Source of the DNA: Butyrivibrio hungatei NK4A153
GTDB taxonomy: Bacteria; Bacillota; Clostridia; Lachnospirales; Lachnospiraceae
Assembly: GCF_000424465.1 (NCBI RefSeq)
Contig: NZ_AUJY01000008.1
Coordinates: 62,001-126,000 of the forward strand
Direction: 5' to 3'
Length of the DNA stretch: 64,000 nucleotides
The notes under the pieces were generated by a model. That model was not told the DNA's origin. It did no database searches and saw only the letters and a program-made list of their open reading frames with translations. This document shows, one piece after another, positions 43,977 to 52,039 of the stretch (the first letter of the stretch is position 1; the number at the start of each line of letters is the position of its first letter). A program made the translations under genes and the position numbers.

Positions 43977-44462
43977 ATGTACATAAGAACAGCGACAATA
44001 GAAGATCTTGATGCAATCGCTCAGGTGGAAGCGGAGTGTTTTCCGCCGACGGAAGCTGCGACTGCAGCAGAGTTTAAAGAAAGGCTTGAATATTACGCAG
44101 AGCATTTCTGGCTTATGTTTGACGGGGATTTGCTTATAGCTTTTGTGGACGGATTTGTCACAAATCAAAAAGATCTTACGGATGATATGTATGAAAATGC
44201 CGCGCTGCATGATGAAAACGGTGATTGGCAGATGATATTCGGAGTTAATACCATTCCTGAGTATAGGAAAAACGGATACGCCGGAGAACTTATAAAAAGA
44301 GCTATCGAAGATGCAAAAAAGCAGGGCAGGAAGGGACTTGTTCTTACATGCAAAGACAGACTTGTGCATTACTATGCAAAATTTGGTTTTAAAGACGAGG
44401 GTGTAAGTGAAAAGTCTACGCACGGTGGTGCAGTCTGGAATCAGATGAGGCTGACATTTTGA
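43977..44462 (+). CDS. GNAT acetyltransferase, arylalkylamine-type
   Basis: A 161-residue acetyltransferase resembling bacterial homologues of arylalkylamine N-acetyltransferase: VEAECFPPTEAATAAEFKERL (about 18-38), acetyl-CoA loop EYRKNGYAGELIKRAIEDA (about 102-120), and terminal VHYYAKFGFKDEGVS. The CoA loop is R-K-N-G-Y-A instead of the common R-x-x-G-x-G. AAGGAG precedes the ATG. Confidence 0.8.
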   Translation: MYIRTATIEDLDAIAQVEAECFPPTEAATAAEFKERLEYYAEHFWLMFDGDLLIAFVDGFVTNQKDLTDDMYENAALHDENGDWQMIFGVNTIPEYRKNGYAGELIKRAIEDAKKQGRKGLVLTCKDRLVHYYAKFGFKDEGVSEKSTHGGAVWNQMRLTF

Positions 44463-44555
44463 TAAGTGAAAAAGAATGACCGCCGATCTCGATAACTCTA
44501 TAGCGATGCAATGATATTTCGTGGAAACGTGCTTCTTATATGCTAAAATAATATG

Positions 44556-44568
44556 TGTGATCGTCACA
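44556..44568. promoter_or_regulatory. TGTGA-TCG-TCACA palindrome
   Basis: A perfect dyad TGTGATCGTCACA about 100 nt upstream of the Gfo/Idh/MocA gene and about 17 nt after a TAAAAT box. The half sites are Crp-like but the 3-nt gap is shorter than for Crp, so another regulator is more likely. Confidence 0.35.
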
Positions 44569-44671
44569 TGTAAACAGGAAAACATTCTTTTGGAAAAAAC
44601 GCAGAATCCCGCATTTACTGAGGATTTTGTGGAAAAAGAATCCGAAACGCACAGTAAGATGAGGTATTTAT

Positions 44672-45646
44672 ATGGCAAATATCAAATGGGGTGTACTTGG
44701 AACTGCGAATATAGCAAGGGGATGCACGATTCCCGGAATGCAGCTTGCAGACAGCTGTGAGCTTTACGCGATTGCGGGAAGGGATAAAGAAAAGGCTGAG
44801 TCATTCATGGAAAAATTTGGTTTCCGGAAGGCTTACGGAAGCTATGAGGAGCTGCTTGCCGATAAGGATGTGCAGGCGGTATACGTTCCTTTGCCAAACC
44901 ATCTACATCGCGAATGGGTTATCAAGGCGCTGAAGGCCGGGAAGCATGTTCTTTGCGAGAAACCGCTTGCTCTAAATGAGGAGCAGGAAAAAGAGATGTT
45001 TGAAACCGCCAATGAAAACGGCGTGCATCTCATGGAAGCGTATGCATATCTTCACAGCCCTTATATTCAGAGTCTTAAAAAAGATGTCTTCAGCGGCGTC
45101 ATAGGCGATGTTGATTATATCGAGACAGCTTTTTTGACACAAGGTTATGAAGATGACATAAGAATCTACAAGGAGATGGGCGGCGGTGCGATGTATGACC
45201 TTGGATGTTACTGTACGACTATGATCCTTTCGCTTATTGATTCAAATCCGGAATATGTCAAAGCGGTTGCGGAATATAACGAGCATGGCGCGGACATCTC
45301 GACATCGACGATAGTTCGATTTGCCAACGGAGCAAGAGCTTCTTTTAACGTGGGAATGATCCTGGGAAAAGAAAAGCCTGCAAGACTCGACAGATTGTAT
45401 ATTCATGGAAGCAACGGCCACATAATCTCTGATGTTGAATACAATCAGCAGGGTGATGTGAGCTACAAGATATTTACGCAGGGAAAAGAGATTGAGAGGA
45501 AAGTCAGCATTCCGCAGAACTATTTCCTGGAAATCCAGCAGATGAGCAAATGCGTTGCCGGAGAGGCGGTACCATTTATAACGCCGGAGTTCTCGATGTC
45601 TAACGCAAAGCTGATGGATATGGTGCTTAAAGAGATTGGATATTGA
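44672..45646 (+). CDS. Gfo/Idh/MocA family oxidoreductase
   Basis: A 324-residue NAD(P)-dependent dehydrogenase, probably acting on a sugar or inositol-like substrate. Rossmann motif GVLGTANIA (7-15), the family signature VLCEKPLALNEEQ (about 92-104), MEAYAYLHSP, and the C-terminal sheet domain with GGGAMYDLGCYCTTMI (about 169-184). GAGGT before the ATG. Stands alone, closed by a terminator. Confidence 0.9.
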   Translation: MANIKWGVLGTANIARGCTIPGMQLADSCELYAIAGRDKEKAESFMEKFGFRKAYGSYEELLADKDVQAVYVPLPNHLHREWVIKALKAGKHVLCEKPLALNEEQEKEMFETANENGVHLMEAYAYLHSPYIQSLKKDVFSGVIGDVDYIETAFLTQGYEDDIRIYKEMGGGAMYDLGCYCTTMILSLIDSNPEYVKAVAEYNEHGADISTSTIVRFANGARASFNVGMILGKEKPARLDRLYIHGSNGHIISDVEYNQQGDVSYKIFTQGKEIERKVSIPQNYFLEIQQMSKCVAGEAVPFITPEFSMSNAKLMDMVLKEIGY

Positions 45647-45660
45647 AGATAAAATAAAAT

Positions 45661-45704
45661 GCTTTACAATCCGTTTTGTATGAGAAGGGTTGTAAAGCGT
45701 TTTT
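45661..45704 (+). terminator. Intrinsic terminator
   Basis: GCTTTACAATCC pairs with GGGTTGTAAAGC, then a T-rich tail. Confidence 0.8.
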
Positions 45705-45762
45705 GCACTTTATGGAAAAATAAAGTGTAAAAATTGCACCTGAAATAACGCGAAAGTGCAAT
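45703..45762 (+). promoter_or_regulatory. Two inverted repeats upstream of the HTH-MNT gene
   Basis: IR1: TTGCACTTTAT (45703-45713) / ATAAAGTGTAA (45720-45730). IR2: ATTGCAC (45733-45739) / GTGCAAT (45756-45762), abutting the start codon. All arms share TTGCAC. Likely operators for autoregulation by the HTH domain of the gene that follows. Confidence 0.5.
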
Positions 45763-45763
45763 A

Positions 45764-46240
45764 ATGAGTTCAATAAAAGAATTAAGGATAGAAAAAAATC
45801 TTACTCAACAACAGGTAGCTAATCTTGTTGGAATCTCCCTTAGATCATATAAGTCGTATGAGAATGATAAATTAAAAGAAGACTCTATAAAATATAATTA
45901 TATATACGATAGACTTCAAGAGATAAACCCGTTAGATGAAGAACATGGAGTATTGGAAATTGATTATATAAAAACAAAATGTATGGAAGTTTTTAAAGAT
46001 TATCCTGTGCATTACTGTATTTTGTTTGGTTCTTATGCAAAGGGAAAAGCGACGGAAACGAGTGATCTGGATTTGCTTATATCTTCGGATGTAAAAGGAA
46101 TTAAGTATTACGGAATGGTAGAAAAGCTTAGGAATACTCTTCATAAGAAAATAGATGCGCTTAATCTTGAACAACTTAAGGATAATTTGGAATTGACTAA
46201 TGAAATATTAAAGGACGGGATAAGAATTTATAGTACATGA
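45764..46240 (+). CDS. HTH-nucleotidyltransferase (MntA-type antitoxin)
   Basis: A 158-residue fusion: residues 1-55 are an XRE/HTH_3 DNA-binding domain (RIEKNLTQQQVANLVGISLR), residues 60-158 a minimal nucleotidyltransferase with GSYAKGKATETSDLDLLI (about 88-105), the GS-x(n)-DxD signature. MNT proteins of this class AMPylate and silence HepT toxins. Here the downstream HepT is reduced to a fragment, so the antitoxin appears orphaned. The attached HTH and the operator-like repeats upstream suggest autoregulation. Confidence 0.85.
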   Translation: MSSIKELRIEKNLTQQQVANLVGISLRSYKSYENDKLKEDSIKYNYIYDRLQEINPLDEEHGVLEIDYIKTKCMEVFKDYPVHYCILFGSYAKGKATETSDLDLLISSDVKGIKYYGMVEKLRNTLHKKIDALNLEQLKDNLELTNEILKDGIRIYST

Positions 46241-46322
46241 TTATGGAAATGTAGATCTTAATATTGTTTATGAAACACTAAAGTATGATATTCCGGAATT
46301 GATGGAACAGTTAAGAGAGTGA
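46224..46322 (+). pseudogene. HepT (DUF86) toxin remnant, C-terminal fragment
   Basis: In the +2 frame relative to the MNT gene, and overlapping its last codons, a 32-codon reading ends at the TGA at 46320-46322. It gives IVHDYGNVDLNIVYETLKYD then IPELMEQLRE. This is the typical HepT C terminus, including the His-x-Tyr of the RX4HXY motif. The N-terminal two thirds and the motif's arginine are missing, so a deletion fused the MNT gene's end to this tail. Confidence 0.7.
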
Positions 46323-46368
46323 ACATTACTTTATTTACGGGAACGCATGGTGGTTTGCAAAAATATCG

Positions 46369-46397
46369 TTGCATTTAAAGAGGTATTTTGCTACACT
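46369..46397 (+). promoter_or_regulatory. Promoter of the rsgA leader
   Basis: TTGCAT (46369-46374), 17-nt spacer, TACACT (46392-46397); expected start near 46404. Confidence 0.55.
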
Positions 46398-46440
46398 TTG
46401 TATTGAAATAAAAAATCTTAAAGAAAGCGAGGTACATTTG

Positions 46441-46506
46441 ATGCGTGTTATGAAAACAGAGATTGTAATTAAATACAGTATGATGACCTCGGTATGTGCT
46501 TTTTGA
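46441..46506 (+). CDS. Candidate 21-residue leader peptide
   Basis: ATG preceded by AAAGCGAGGT encodes MRVMKTEIVIKYSMMTSVCA-F and stops at TGA. The ribosome site CGAGGT (46428-46433) can pair with ACCTCG (46486-46491) inside the ORF, and a terminator follows at 46538. This is the layout of translation-sensing attenuators upstream of ribosome-protection genes; the downstream gene is an RsgA paralogue. No similarity recognised. Confidence 0.45.
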   Translation: MRVMKTEIVIKYSMMTSVCAF

Positions 46507-46537
46507 TTTTTATTGAATCTTTTATATTTGAGTTTAC

Positions 46538-46571
46538 GACCGTGGCTTGTTTGAGTCACGGCCTTTTTATT
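46538..46571 (+). terminator. Terminator between leader peptide and rsgA
   Basis: ACCGTGGCTTG...GAGTCACGGC stem with a following T run. If the leader and rsgA share a transcript it would act as an attenuator; otherwise rsgA needs a promoter in 46572-46740, where I see only a GC-richer stretch with two ACGGAGGTG repeats. Confidence 0.65.
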
Positions 46572-46751
46572 CCTAAATACTATCTATTTGCCTGATTCAA
46601 GGCGCATATTCAATTTGCACAAGGTCTTCATATCTGTAACGAACGCAGTCTCTGGGAACGGAGGTGTGAAAGTTAGGAGCTTTGCCGTTTTAGGACGGAG
46701 GTGCAGGCTTTTTAAAAAATATAAGTCAGAAGAATTAAGGAGACCAAAACA

Positions 46752-47732
46752 TTGAATAATAATATATTTACTGGAAGAATTTCGGAAGTTGAAAGAAGCA
46801 ATTATACGATAATTTTTGAAGGAAAAGATGTTACTGCAAGGCTTAAAGGTAATTTGCGCGGGGAGGATCCTGAAAAGCTCCCTGTAGTCGGAGATTATGT
46901 CACATTTAATTACAACCCGATAGGTGATTCCGTGATCACATCTGTCTGTGAGAGAACGAGTTTTTTGCAAAGACCCGATCAGGCAAAGACAGGTGTTATG
47001 CAGTATATGGTTGCAAATGCAGATTATTCGTTTATTGTGACATCGTTAAATGACGATTATAGCTACAACAGAATAGCGAGATATGTCAGCGTTGTGCTGC
47101 AGGGTGGCTCGGTGCCTGTTGTAGTGCTTACCAAGTCAGATCTGTGCGGTAATGTCGGAAGGTATGTGCGAGAGGTGGAATCCATATCCGACAAAGTCAG
47201 AGTACATGCTATTTCTGCGATTTATGACATAGGGCTGGATGAGCTTAATGAATATCTCATCCCCGGAAAGACAATATGTCTTCTGGGTTCCTCGGGAGCG
47301 GGAAAATCAACGCTTCTAAATGCTTTAGTTGGTGATGACGTGATGAAGACCGGAAAAATCAGAGAGTCCGATTCAAAGGGAAGACATACAACGACGCACA
47401 GACAGCTTATTCAGCTTGCAAGCGGAGTTTCGATAATCGACACTCCGGGTATGCGAGAGATTGGAATGGCTAAGACTGAGGAGGGTATTGATAATACTTT
47501 TTCAGATATTCTTGAGCTTTCATGCATGTGCAAGTTCAGCGATTGCAAACATGAATCTGAGCCGGGATGTGCGGTGAGGGCAGCGATTGAAAGAGGAGAG
47601 TTGTCTGAAGAAAGATTGGAACTGTATAGGAATCTGGGACGAGAGAATGTGCGAAATTACGCTAAGAAAAAAGAAATATCAAAGTGGGCAAAGAAGATGA
47701 AGAACTTCAAAGATAAGAATAATTGGGGCTGA
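46752..47732 (+). CDS. rsgA: RsgA-like ribosome-dependent GTPase
   Basis: A 326-residue circularly permuted GTPase acting in 30S ribosome maturation. Order of motifs is G4 (TKSD, 127-130), G1 (GSSGAGKST, 179-187), G3 (DTPG, 230-233), as in RsgA/YjeQ. An N-terminal OB-fold (1-75) and the C-terminal zinc site C258, C260, C265, H267, C273 are intact. It starts with TTG, supported by AAGGAG at 46737-46742. Firmicutes often have a second RsgA copy; the isolated position away from the prkC/rpe cluster and the leader suggest this is such a paralogue. Confidence 0.9.
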   Translation: MNNNIFTGRISEVERSNYTIIFEGKDVTARLKGNLRGEDPEKLPVVGDYVTFNYNPIGDSVITSVCERTSFLQRPDQAKTGVMQYMVANADYSFIVTSLNDDYSYNRIARYVSVVLQGGSVPVVVLTKSDLCGNVGRYVREVESISDKVRVHAISAIYDIGLDELNEYLIPGKTICLLGSSGAGKSTLLNALVGDDVMKTGKIRESDSKGRHTTTHRQLIQLASGVSIIDTPGMREIGMAKTEEGIDNTFSDILELSCMCKFSDCKHESEPGCAVRAAIERGELSEERLELYRNLGRENVRNYAKKKEISKWAKKMKNFKDKNNWG

Positions 47733-47742
47733 TTCTAAGTAA

Positions 47743-47782
47743 CAAAAAAGCTGGCAGGAATTAAAAACTGTCAGCTTTTAAA
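47743..47782. terminator. Bidirectional terminator
   Basis: AAAAGCTGGCAG pairs with CTGTCAGCTTTT, with A and T runs on either side, between convergent rsgA and the lipoprotein gene. Confidence 0.75.
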
Positions 47783-47798
47783 GTACATTGTTATTTTG

Positions 47799-48857
47799 TC
47801 AGTCATCATAACGGAATTCCTGAACTCCGCCGCCGTCGTATCCGCCGTAAGTTAAAACGTTGCGGTTACAATCAAGCTTAAGGAAGTATCCGCCTGTAAG
47901 GGTAGAGTACTTATCGTCTGTTGCCTGAACATTGAGAGAATTGCTACCACAAAGATAATAATCTGAAAAACCGTCTCTCTCAGCACGGGTATTGTCTGTC
48001 ATTAAGAAATAGTCCAAAGGTGTGTTATCATCAAATAAATCAGGGCTACTGAGTCCCTGTGTAGGATCGACATGATAATCTTTTCCACCTATGGAAACAA
48101 AACTCCACTGATGGTCACCGTTAATATTATATCCACTGATGACGTCGGCTTCGACGCCACACTGTAAAAGAAGATAGGAGTAAAGGTCGCTTAACTCCTG
48201 GCTTATGCCTTTGTTATCCATTAAAGCCCTGTAAGCTCCAATGTTGTCAGCTTTTCCGGCTAAGTAGTCTTCATACATCTCGTAGTCATATACGAAGTTC
48301 TGTGAGATGTACACATATAAGTTCAAAGCTTTTTCAAATTCGGAATAGCTTGGATCAACGTTTGCATTTAACGTATCAATAACTTTATCTTCAAATGCTT
48401 TCTCTCGGGAATGAAATTCATCCTTTGTGATATTGTATTTAATCTTTCCAACTCCGTCTTCGAATCCGGTTGTCTGATCGGCTGAAATACATGATACCGC
48501 AGCCGGGAAGAAGTGGCTTAAAAGATCTCCTTCAATACATTCTATGTATGTAGCTTCATCAGGGCATTCGAAGGTATCTTCCCCGGATTTCAATGCTTTA
48601 CATAAATTGAAAAATGAAGCCTTTGTTTTTTCGCCATAAATTGTAGCGGCTTTTTTTGAGAAAACATTTTCGTTAAATTTAAATGTGTTTGCAGCTATTG
48701 TGTTATTCTGTGAAGTTGTATCGTCTGCTGGCTCTGCACTAAGCGGCATATCTTCGACTGATATGGAAGTGACATTCGTGGCATTACTTGCATTTGTACC
48801 GCATGCGGTGAGTGCAAGTGTAGCAATCAGCACAATAGATAAATAGCTTTTTCTCAT
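47799..48857 (-). CDS. Lipoprotein with transglutaminase-like fold, active Cys replaced
   Basis: A 352-residue predicted lipoprotein (lipobox LTAC, Cys19). The C-terminal half is transglutaminase-like: AYRALMDNKGISQELSDLYSYLL aligns with the GxCxxYAxLxxxLL helix, then GDHQWSFVSIGGKDYHVDPTQG holds the His and Asp of the triad. The catalytic cysteine position reads Ser (GISQ), so it is probably not a transglutaminase or protease. Three in-frame ATGs (48872, 48863, 48857) occur; GAGG spacing favours 48857. Outer-surface protein of unknown role. Confidence 0.75.
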   Translation of the reverse strand: MRKSYLSIVLIATLALTACGTNASNATNVTSISVEDMPLSAEPADDTTSQNNTIAANTFKFNENVFSKKAATIYGEKTKASFFNLCKALKSGEDTFECPDEATYIECIEGDLLSHFFPAAVSCISADQTTGFEDGVGKIKYNITKDEFHSREKAFEDKVIDTLNANVDPSYSEFEKALNLYVYISQNFVYDYEMYEDYLAGKADNIGAYRALMDNKGISQELSDLYSYLLLQCGVEADVISGYNINGDHQWSFVSIGGKDYHVDPTQGLSSPDLFDDNTPLDYFLMTDNTRAERDGFSDYYLCGSNSLNVQATDDKYSTLTGGYFLKLDCNRNVLTYGGYDGGGVQEFRYDD

Positions 48858-49372
48858 TTTCATTTTCCTCATACAAATTGATATAAAGATACCATGTTTT
48901 GGGGAAATAGTATAGGTGGAAATTGCCGATTTTATCGTTAATTATGACTCGAATTATGAAAAAATGTTACAGCAATTTTTGCAATGTATGCAATGCTGTA
49001 TTGCATATTGCACAAAAATAGTATCTAAAACATGTGGAAAATGGTTAGATAGATGTACCGATACTATGTAACTTTGTAGAATGTGTACAATTTTGCCAAA
49101 GGAATTTTGGGTAATAATCCATGCAAAAATTAATAATATTTCAGTGGGAATATTATTTCGTGAAGGTGAAATTATTTCCGAAGATAGATGTCTTTTCGCT
49201 ATAATAGTTTGAAAAAGGAGCGAAAAAGCTTCTGTTGTATACGAAATTACGATAGATGCCGGCTAAACGATTTATTGATAAGTTTTCGTGGCGCATTTCC
49301 GGAACTCTACGATACGTAGGTGGTGGTAGCTTTATGTGCAGATTTACAATGGGTACATGGAGGTAAAAGAAA
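48858..49372. promoter_or_regulatory. Long AT-rich intergenic region with a TGCAAT palindrome
   Basis: Divergent promoter region of 515 bp with no ORF. TGCAATGTATGCAAT (48980-48994) mirrors ATTGCATATTGCA (49000-49012), an operator-like cluster of four TGCAAT/ATTGCA half sites. A TATAAT lies at about 49200 without a clear -35. GTACATGGAGG near 49355 is the downstream gene's ribosome site. Confidence 0.45.
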
Positions 49373-50047
49373 ATGAATCAATATGTTACAGGTGCAGTCA
49401 TCAAGGAACTGCGCGAAAAAAATAAAATGACACAGCTTCAGCTTTCTGATAAGCTGGGAGTTAGCGACAAGACAATCTCTAAGTGGGAGACAGGAAAGGG
49501 ATATCCTGATATCACGTTACTTGAGCCGATTGCGGATGCATTTGGAGTGTCAATCACGGAACTTATTTCCGGAAACACCATTCATAATGAGAATGTTTCT
49601 GCAAATATGATGAGGTCCAAGTTTTATGTGTGCCCCGTTTGCGGGAATGTGATCCATAGTATGGGAGAGTCGGTGATTCAGTGCCATGGGATTCAGCTTA
49701 CGCCGCTTGAAGCAGAGACTTCGGATGAGCAGCATATGGTCTTTATCGAACGAGTTGAGGATGAGTATTACGTGCGGTTTGACCATGAAATGACGAAGGA
49801 GCATTATATTTCTTTTGCGGCAGCGGTATCGTCAGATGACATGCAGCTATTAAAGCTCTATCCGGAAGGCAGGGCTGAAGCGAGATTCAAGATTCGCGGA
49901 GTTAAGAAGCTTTTTTTCTACTGTAACCGCGACGGGCTGTATTCCGTTGATATTGTAAAAGGCATTGATGATAAGGAAAGCGGTTACGACGACGTTGAGG
50001 AGCGAAGAGCACTTGAGAAGGCAGCAGATATGCTATTTGGGAAATGA
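49373..50047 (+). CDS. XRE regulator fused to a desulfoferrodoxin-like domain
   Basis: A 224-residue fusion. Residues 7-65 are an XRE helix-turn-helix (LREKNKMTQLQLSDKLGVSD). From residue 83 the sequence follows desulfoferrodoxin/superoxide reductase: CPVC (87-90) and C104-H105 in place of the usual Cys-Cys, H121, HEMTKEHYI (H138, H144), and YCNRDGLY (C184). Four of the five catalytic iron ligands are kept; the last His is D187. A redox- or iron-sensing transcription factor is the likely reading. Its stop codon lies inside a GGGGACGGGG repeat. Confidence 0.8.
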   Translation: MNQYVTGAVIKELREKNKMTQLQLSDKLGVSDKTISKWETGKGYPDITLLEPIADAFGVSITELISGNTIHNENVSANMMRSKFYVCPVCGNVIHSMGESVIQCHGIQLTPLEAETSDEQHMVFIERVEDEYYVRFDHEMTKEHYISFAAAVSSDDMQLLKLYPEGRAEARFKIRGVKKLFFYCNRDGLYSVDIVKGIDDKESGYDDVEERRALEKAADMLFGK

Positions 50048-50114
50048 ACCTGGGGGACGGGGGTAGTGGTTCATTTTTGAAATAATGAGCCACAAACCCC
50101 GTCCCTTGGGACCA
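50045..50114. repeat. Inverted pair of GGGGACGGGG hairpin repeats, copies 6 and 7
   Basis: Copy 6 (50045-50073): TGAACC ... GGTTCA around TGGGGGACGGGGGTAGT. Copy 7 on the minus strand (50086-50114): TGGTCCCAAGGGACGGGGTT. Head-to-head, they can fold into one long hairpin between the XRE fusion and the GNAT genes. Confidence 0.8.
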
Positions 50115-50133
50115 AAAGGAAAGGACTGACAAG

Positions 50134-50655
50134 ATGATTGAAACAGACAGACTACGACTTAGAAACTACACCATGGAGGATTTCGATGCTCTTTATGAGA
50201 TTTTGTCAGATCCTGAGACTATGCAGCATTATCCTGCGCCGTATAATGAAGAGTGGACAAAGAAGTGGATCACATGGAATCTGGATAACTATGAAAAATA
50301 CGGTTTTGGCCTATGGGCTATTGAGCTGAAAGAGACAGGAGAATTTATCGGTGACTGCGGGATAACTATTCAGAATATAGATGGAGAGCAGCTTCCCGAG
50401 ATCGGATATCACATAAACAAGAAATACTGGCGCAAAGGGTATGCCAAAGAGGCCGCCCGCGCCTGCAGGGACTGGGCGTTTAATAATACTGACTATGATA
50501 TTTTGTATTCTTATATGAAGTATACCAACGTCGGCTCATATTCTACAGCGCTTGCGAACGGTATGAAGAAGATAAAAGAATACCCCGATCCGCACAATGA
50601 AATCTCATATGCATATGCGATAACACGTGATGAATGGAAAAAGGTGGTAGGATGA
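50134..50655 (+). CDS. GNAT acetyltransferase, RimJ/RimL type
   Basis: A 173-residue protein with the RimJ/L-type start MIETDRLRLRNYTMEDFDAL, strand motif FIGDCGITIQ, PEIGYHINKKYWRKGYAKEAARACRDWAF (about 88-116) containing the CoA loop, and SYSTALANGMKK. It acetylates protein N termini or small amines. Overlaps the next GNAT by ATGA. Confidence 0.88.
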   Translation: MIETDRLRLRNYTMEDFDALYEILSDPETMQHYPAPYNEEWTKKWITWNLDNYEKYGFGLWAIELKETGEFIGDCGITIQNIDGEQLPEIGYHINKKYWRKGYAKEAARACRDWAFNNTDYDILYSYMKYTNVGSYSTALANGMKKIKEYPDPHNEISYAYAITRDEWKKVVG

Positions 50656-51101
50656 AAATATGTAAAGCTTTTAAAGAAGACTTGGATGAGATATTAAAAC
50701 TTCAGTATCTCGCGTATCAGAGTGAGGCAAAACTTTTTAAAACACAGGATATTCCTCCTCTTGAGCAGACGCTTGAGGAGGTTGAGCATGAATACAACAC
50801 GGGGGGAATTTTGAAGATGGTGGCGGAAGATGGTACCATCATCGGTTCAGTCCGTGCCTATGTAGAAAATGGCACAGTATATATTGGCAAGCTCATGGTT
50901 CATCCTAAGTACAGATGCCTTGGGAATGGAACAGCTCTTTTGAAGGCAATTGAAGAATTACATCCGAATAAAAGATTTGAGCTTTTTACATCTACCAGAA
51001 GTGTCGATAATATCAGGTTATACGAGAAATGCGGTTATAAGATATTCGGGCAAAAAGAAGTAACGGATGAGCTGACTTTTGTATATATGGAAAAGTGCTG
51101 A
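50652..51101 (+). CDS. GNAT acetyltransferase
   Basis: A 149-residue acetyltransferase; start ATG overlaps the previous stop (ATGA), with AAAAAGGTGG upstream. CoA loop HPKYRCLGNGTALLKAIEEL (about 84-103; R-C-L-G-N-G) and terminal TRSVDNIRLYEKCGYKIFGQ. The substrate is unknown; two translationally coupled GNATs suggest related substrates. Confidence 0.85.
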   Translation: MKICKAFKEDLDEILKLQYLAYQSEAKLFKTQDIPPLEQTLEEVEHEYNTGGILKMVAEDGTIIGSVRAYVENGTVYIGKLMVHPKYRCLGNGTALLKAIEELHPNKRFELFTSTRSVDNIRLYEKCGYKIFGQKEVTDELTFVYMEKC

Positions 51102-51274
51102 TTTAAGGTAAGCGGAAGCTGACATTTTAGGATGAATTGACTGCAAAAGCAGAAAGTGTCAAATTGAGTCAACCAACAATACAAAAAAGAATGTAGGTTG
51201 CAATTTAAGAAGCAGAATCACATCATAAGATACAGAAATGATGAATGTTTACAACTGAAAAAGGAACAGGTTTT

Positions 51275-51964
51275 ATGAGCAAGATTAACACGGTAATTTT
51301 TGATATGGACGGAACAGTGTTGAACACACTTGATGATCTGACGACGTCCGTAAATTATACAATGGAGAAATTCGGATTTCCACAGAGGACGCTCGAAGAT
51401 TATAGGCGCGCGTTTGGAAACGGCATAAGGAAGACAATCGAGCTTACGGTACCGGAAGGAACTTCGCAGGATGTGATAGACGAGATGGTGCCGGTATTTA
51501 AGGAGCATTATGATGTGCACTGCCTTGATAAGACGGGACCTTACGCGGGCATAATCGAGCTTATGAGAGAACTTAAAAAGCGCGGTTACAAGATGGCCAT
51601 TGTTTCCAACAAGATTGATTCTGCGGTAAAAGAGCTGAATCAGAAGTTCTTTTCCGAAGTGGTTGAAGTTGCGATCGGAGAGCAGGACGGGATAAAGAGA
51701 AAGCCTGCGCCCGATATGGTCGTAAAAGCAATGGATGAACTTGGAAGCTCTGCTGAAGAAGCGGTATACATCGGTGATTCTGAGGTTGATTTTGCAACGG
51801 CAAAGAATTCGAATCTTCCGTGCATATCGGTGTTGTGGGGCTTTAGAGATAAGGCTTATCTTGAGGAGATAGGAGCAAGTATTTTTGCGGAAGAGCCCGA
51901 TAATATATTGGAAATTCTTACTCAGCTTAGCTCTAAAAAAGTAAGAGCACAGCTTCAGGATTGA
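51275..51964 (+). CDS. gph: HAD hydrolase, phosphoglycolate phosphatase-like
   Basis: A 229-residue HAD-superfamily phosphatase of the Gph type. Nucleophile loop FDMDGTVLNT (about 9-18), alpha-helical cap (about 20-85), motif II IVSNK (about 108), motif III KRKPAPDMV, and motif IV YIGDSEVDFATAKNS. An ATG ten codons upstream (51245) is less well placed than 51275 with AAGGAA. The physiological substrate is uncertain among small phosphate esters. Confidence 0.85.
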   Translation: MSKINTVIFDMDGTVLNTLDDLTTSVNYTMEKFGFPQRTLEDYRRAFGNGIRKTIELTVPEGTSQDVIDEMVPVFKEHYDVHCLDKTGPYAGIIELMRELKKRGYKMAIVSNKIDSAVKELNQKFFSEVVEVAIGEQDGIKRKPAPDMVVKAMDELGSSAEEAVYIGDSEVDFATAKNSNLPCISVLWGFRDKAYLEEIGASIFAEEPDNILEILTQLSSKKVRAQLQD

Positions 51965-51982
51965 GGCTGTGCTTTTTTATTT
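51946..51982 (+). terminator. Terminator overlapping the HAD gene's end
   Basis: AGCACAGC pairs with GCTGTGCT across the stop codon; six T follow. Confidence 0.8.
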
Positions 51983-52039
51983 GAAATTCCTATCAAATAA
52001 AAAGCGCTCCGCTATGGATGCGACCGATGCGCAGATGAA

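Noticed and set aside
44521-44760. 79-codon ORF upstream of the Gfo/Idh/MocA gene
   Set aside because: Overlaps the real gene's start in another frame, no ribosome site.
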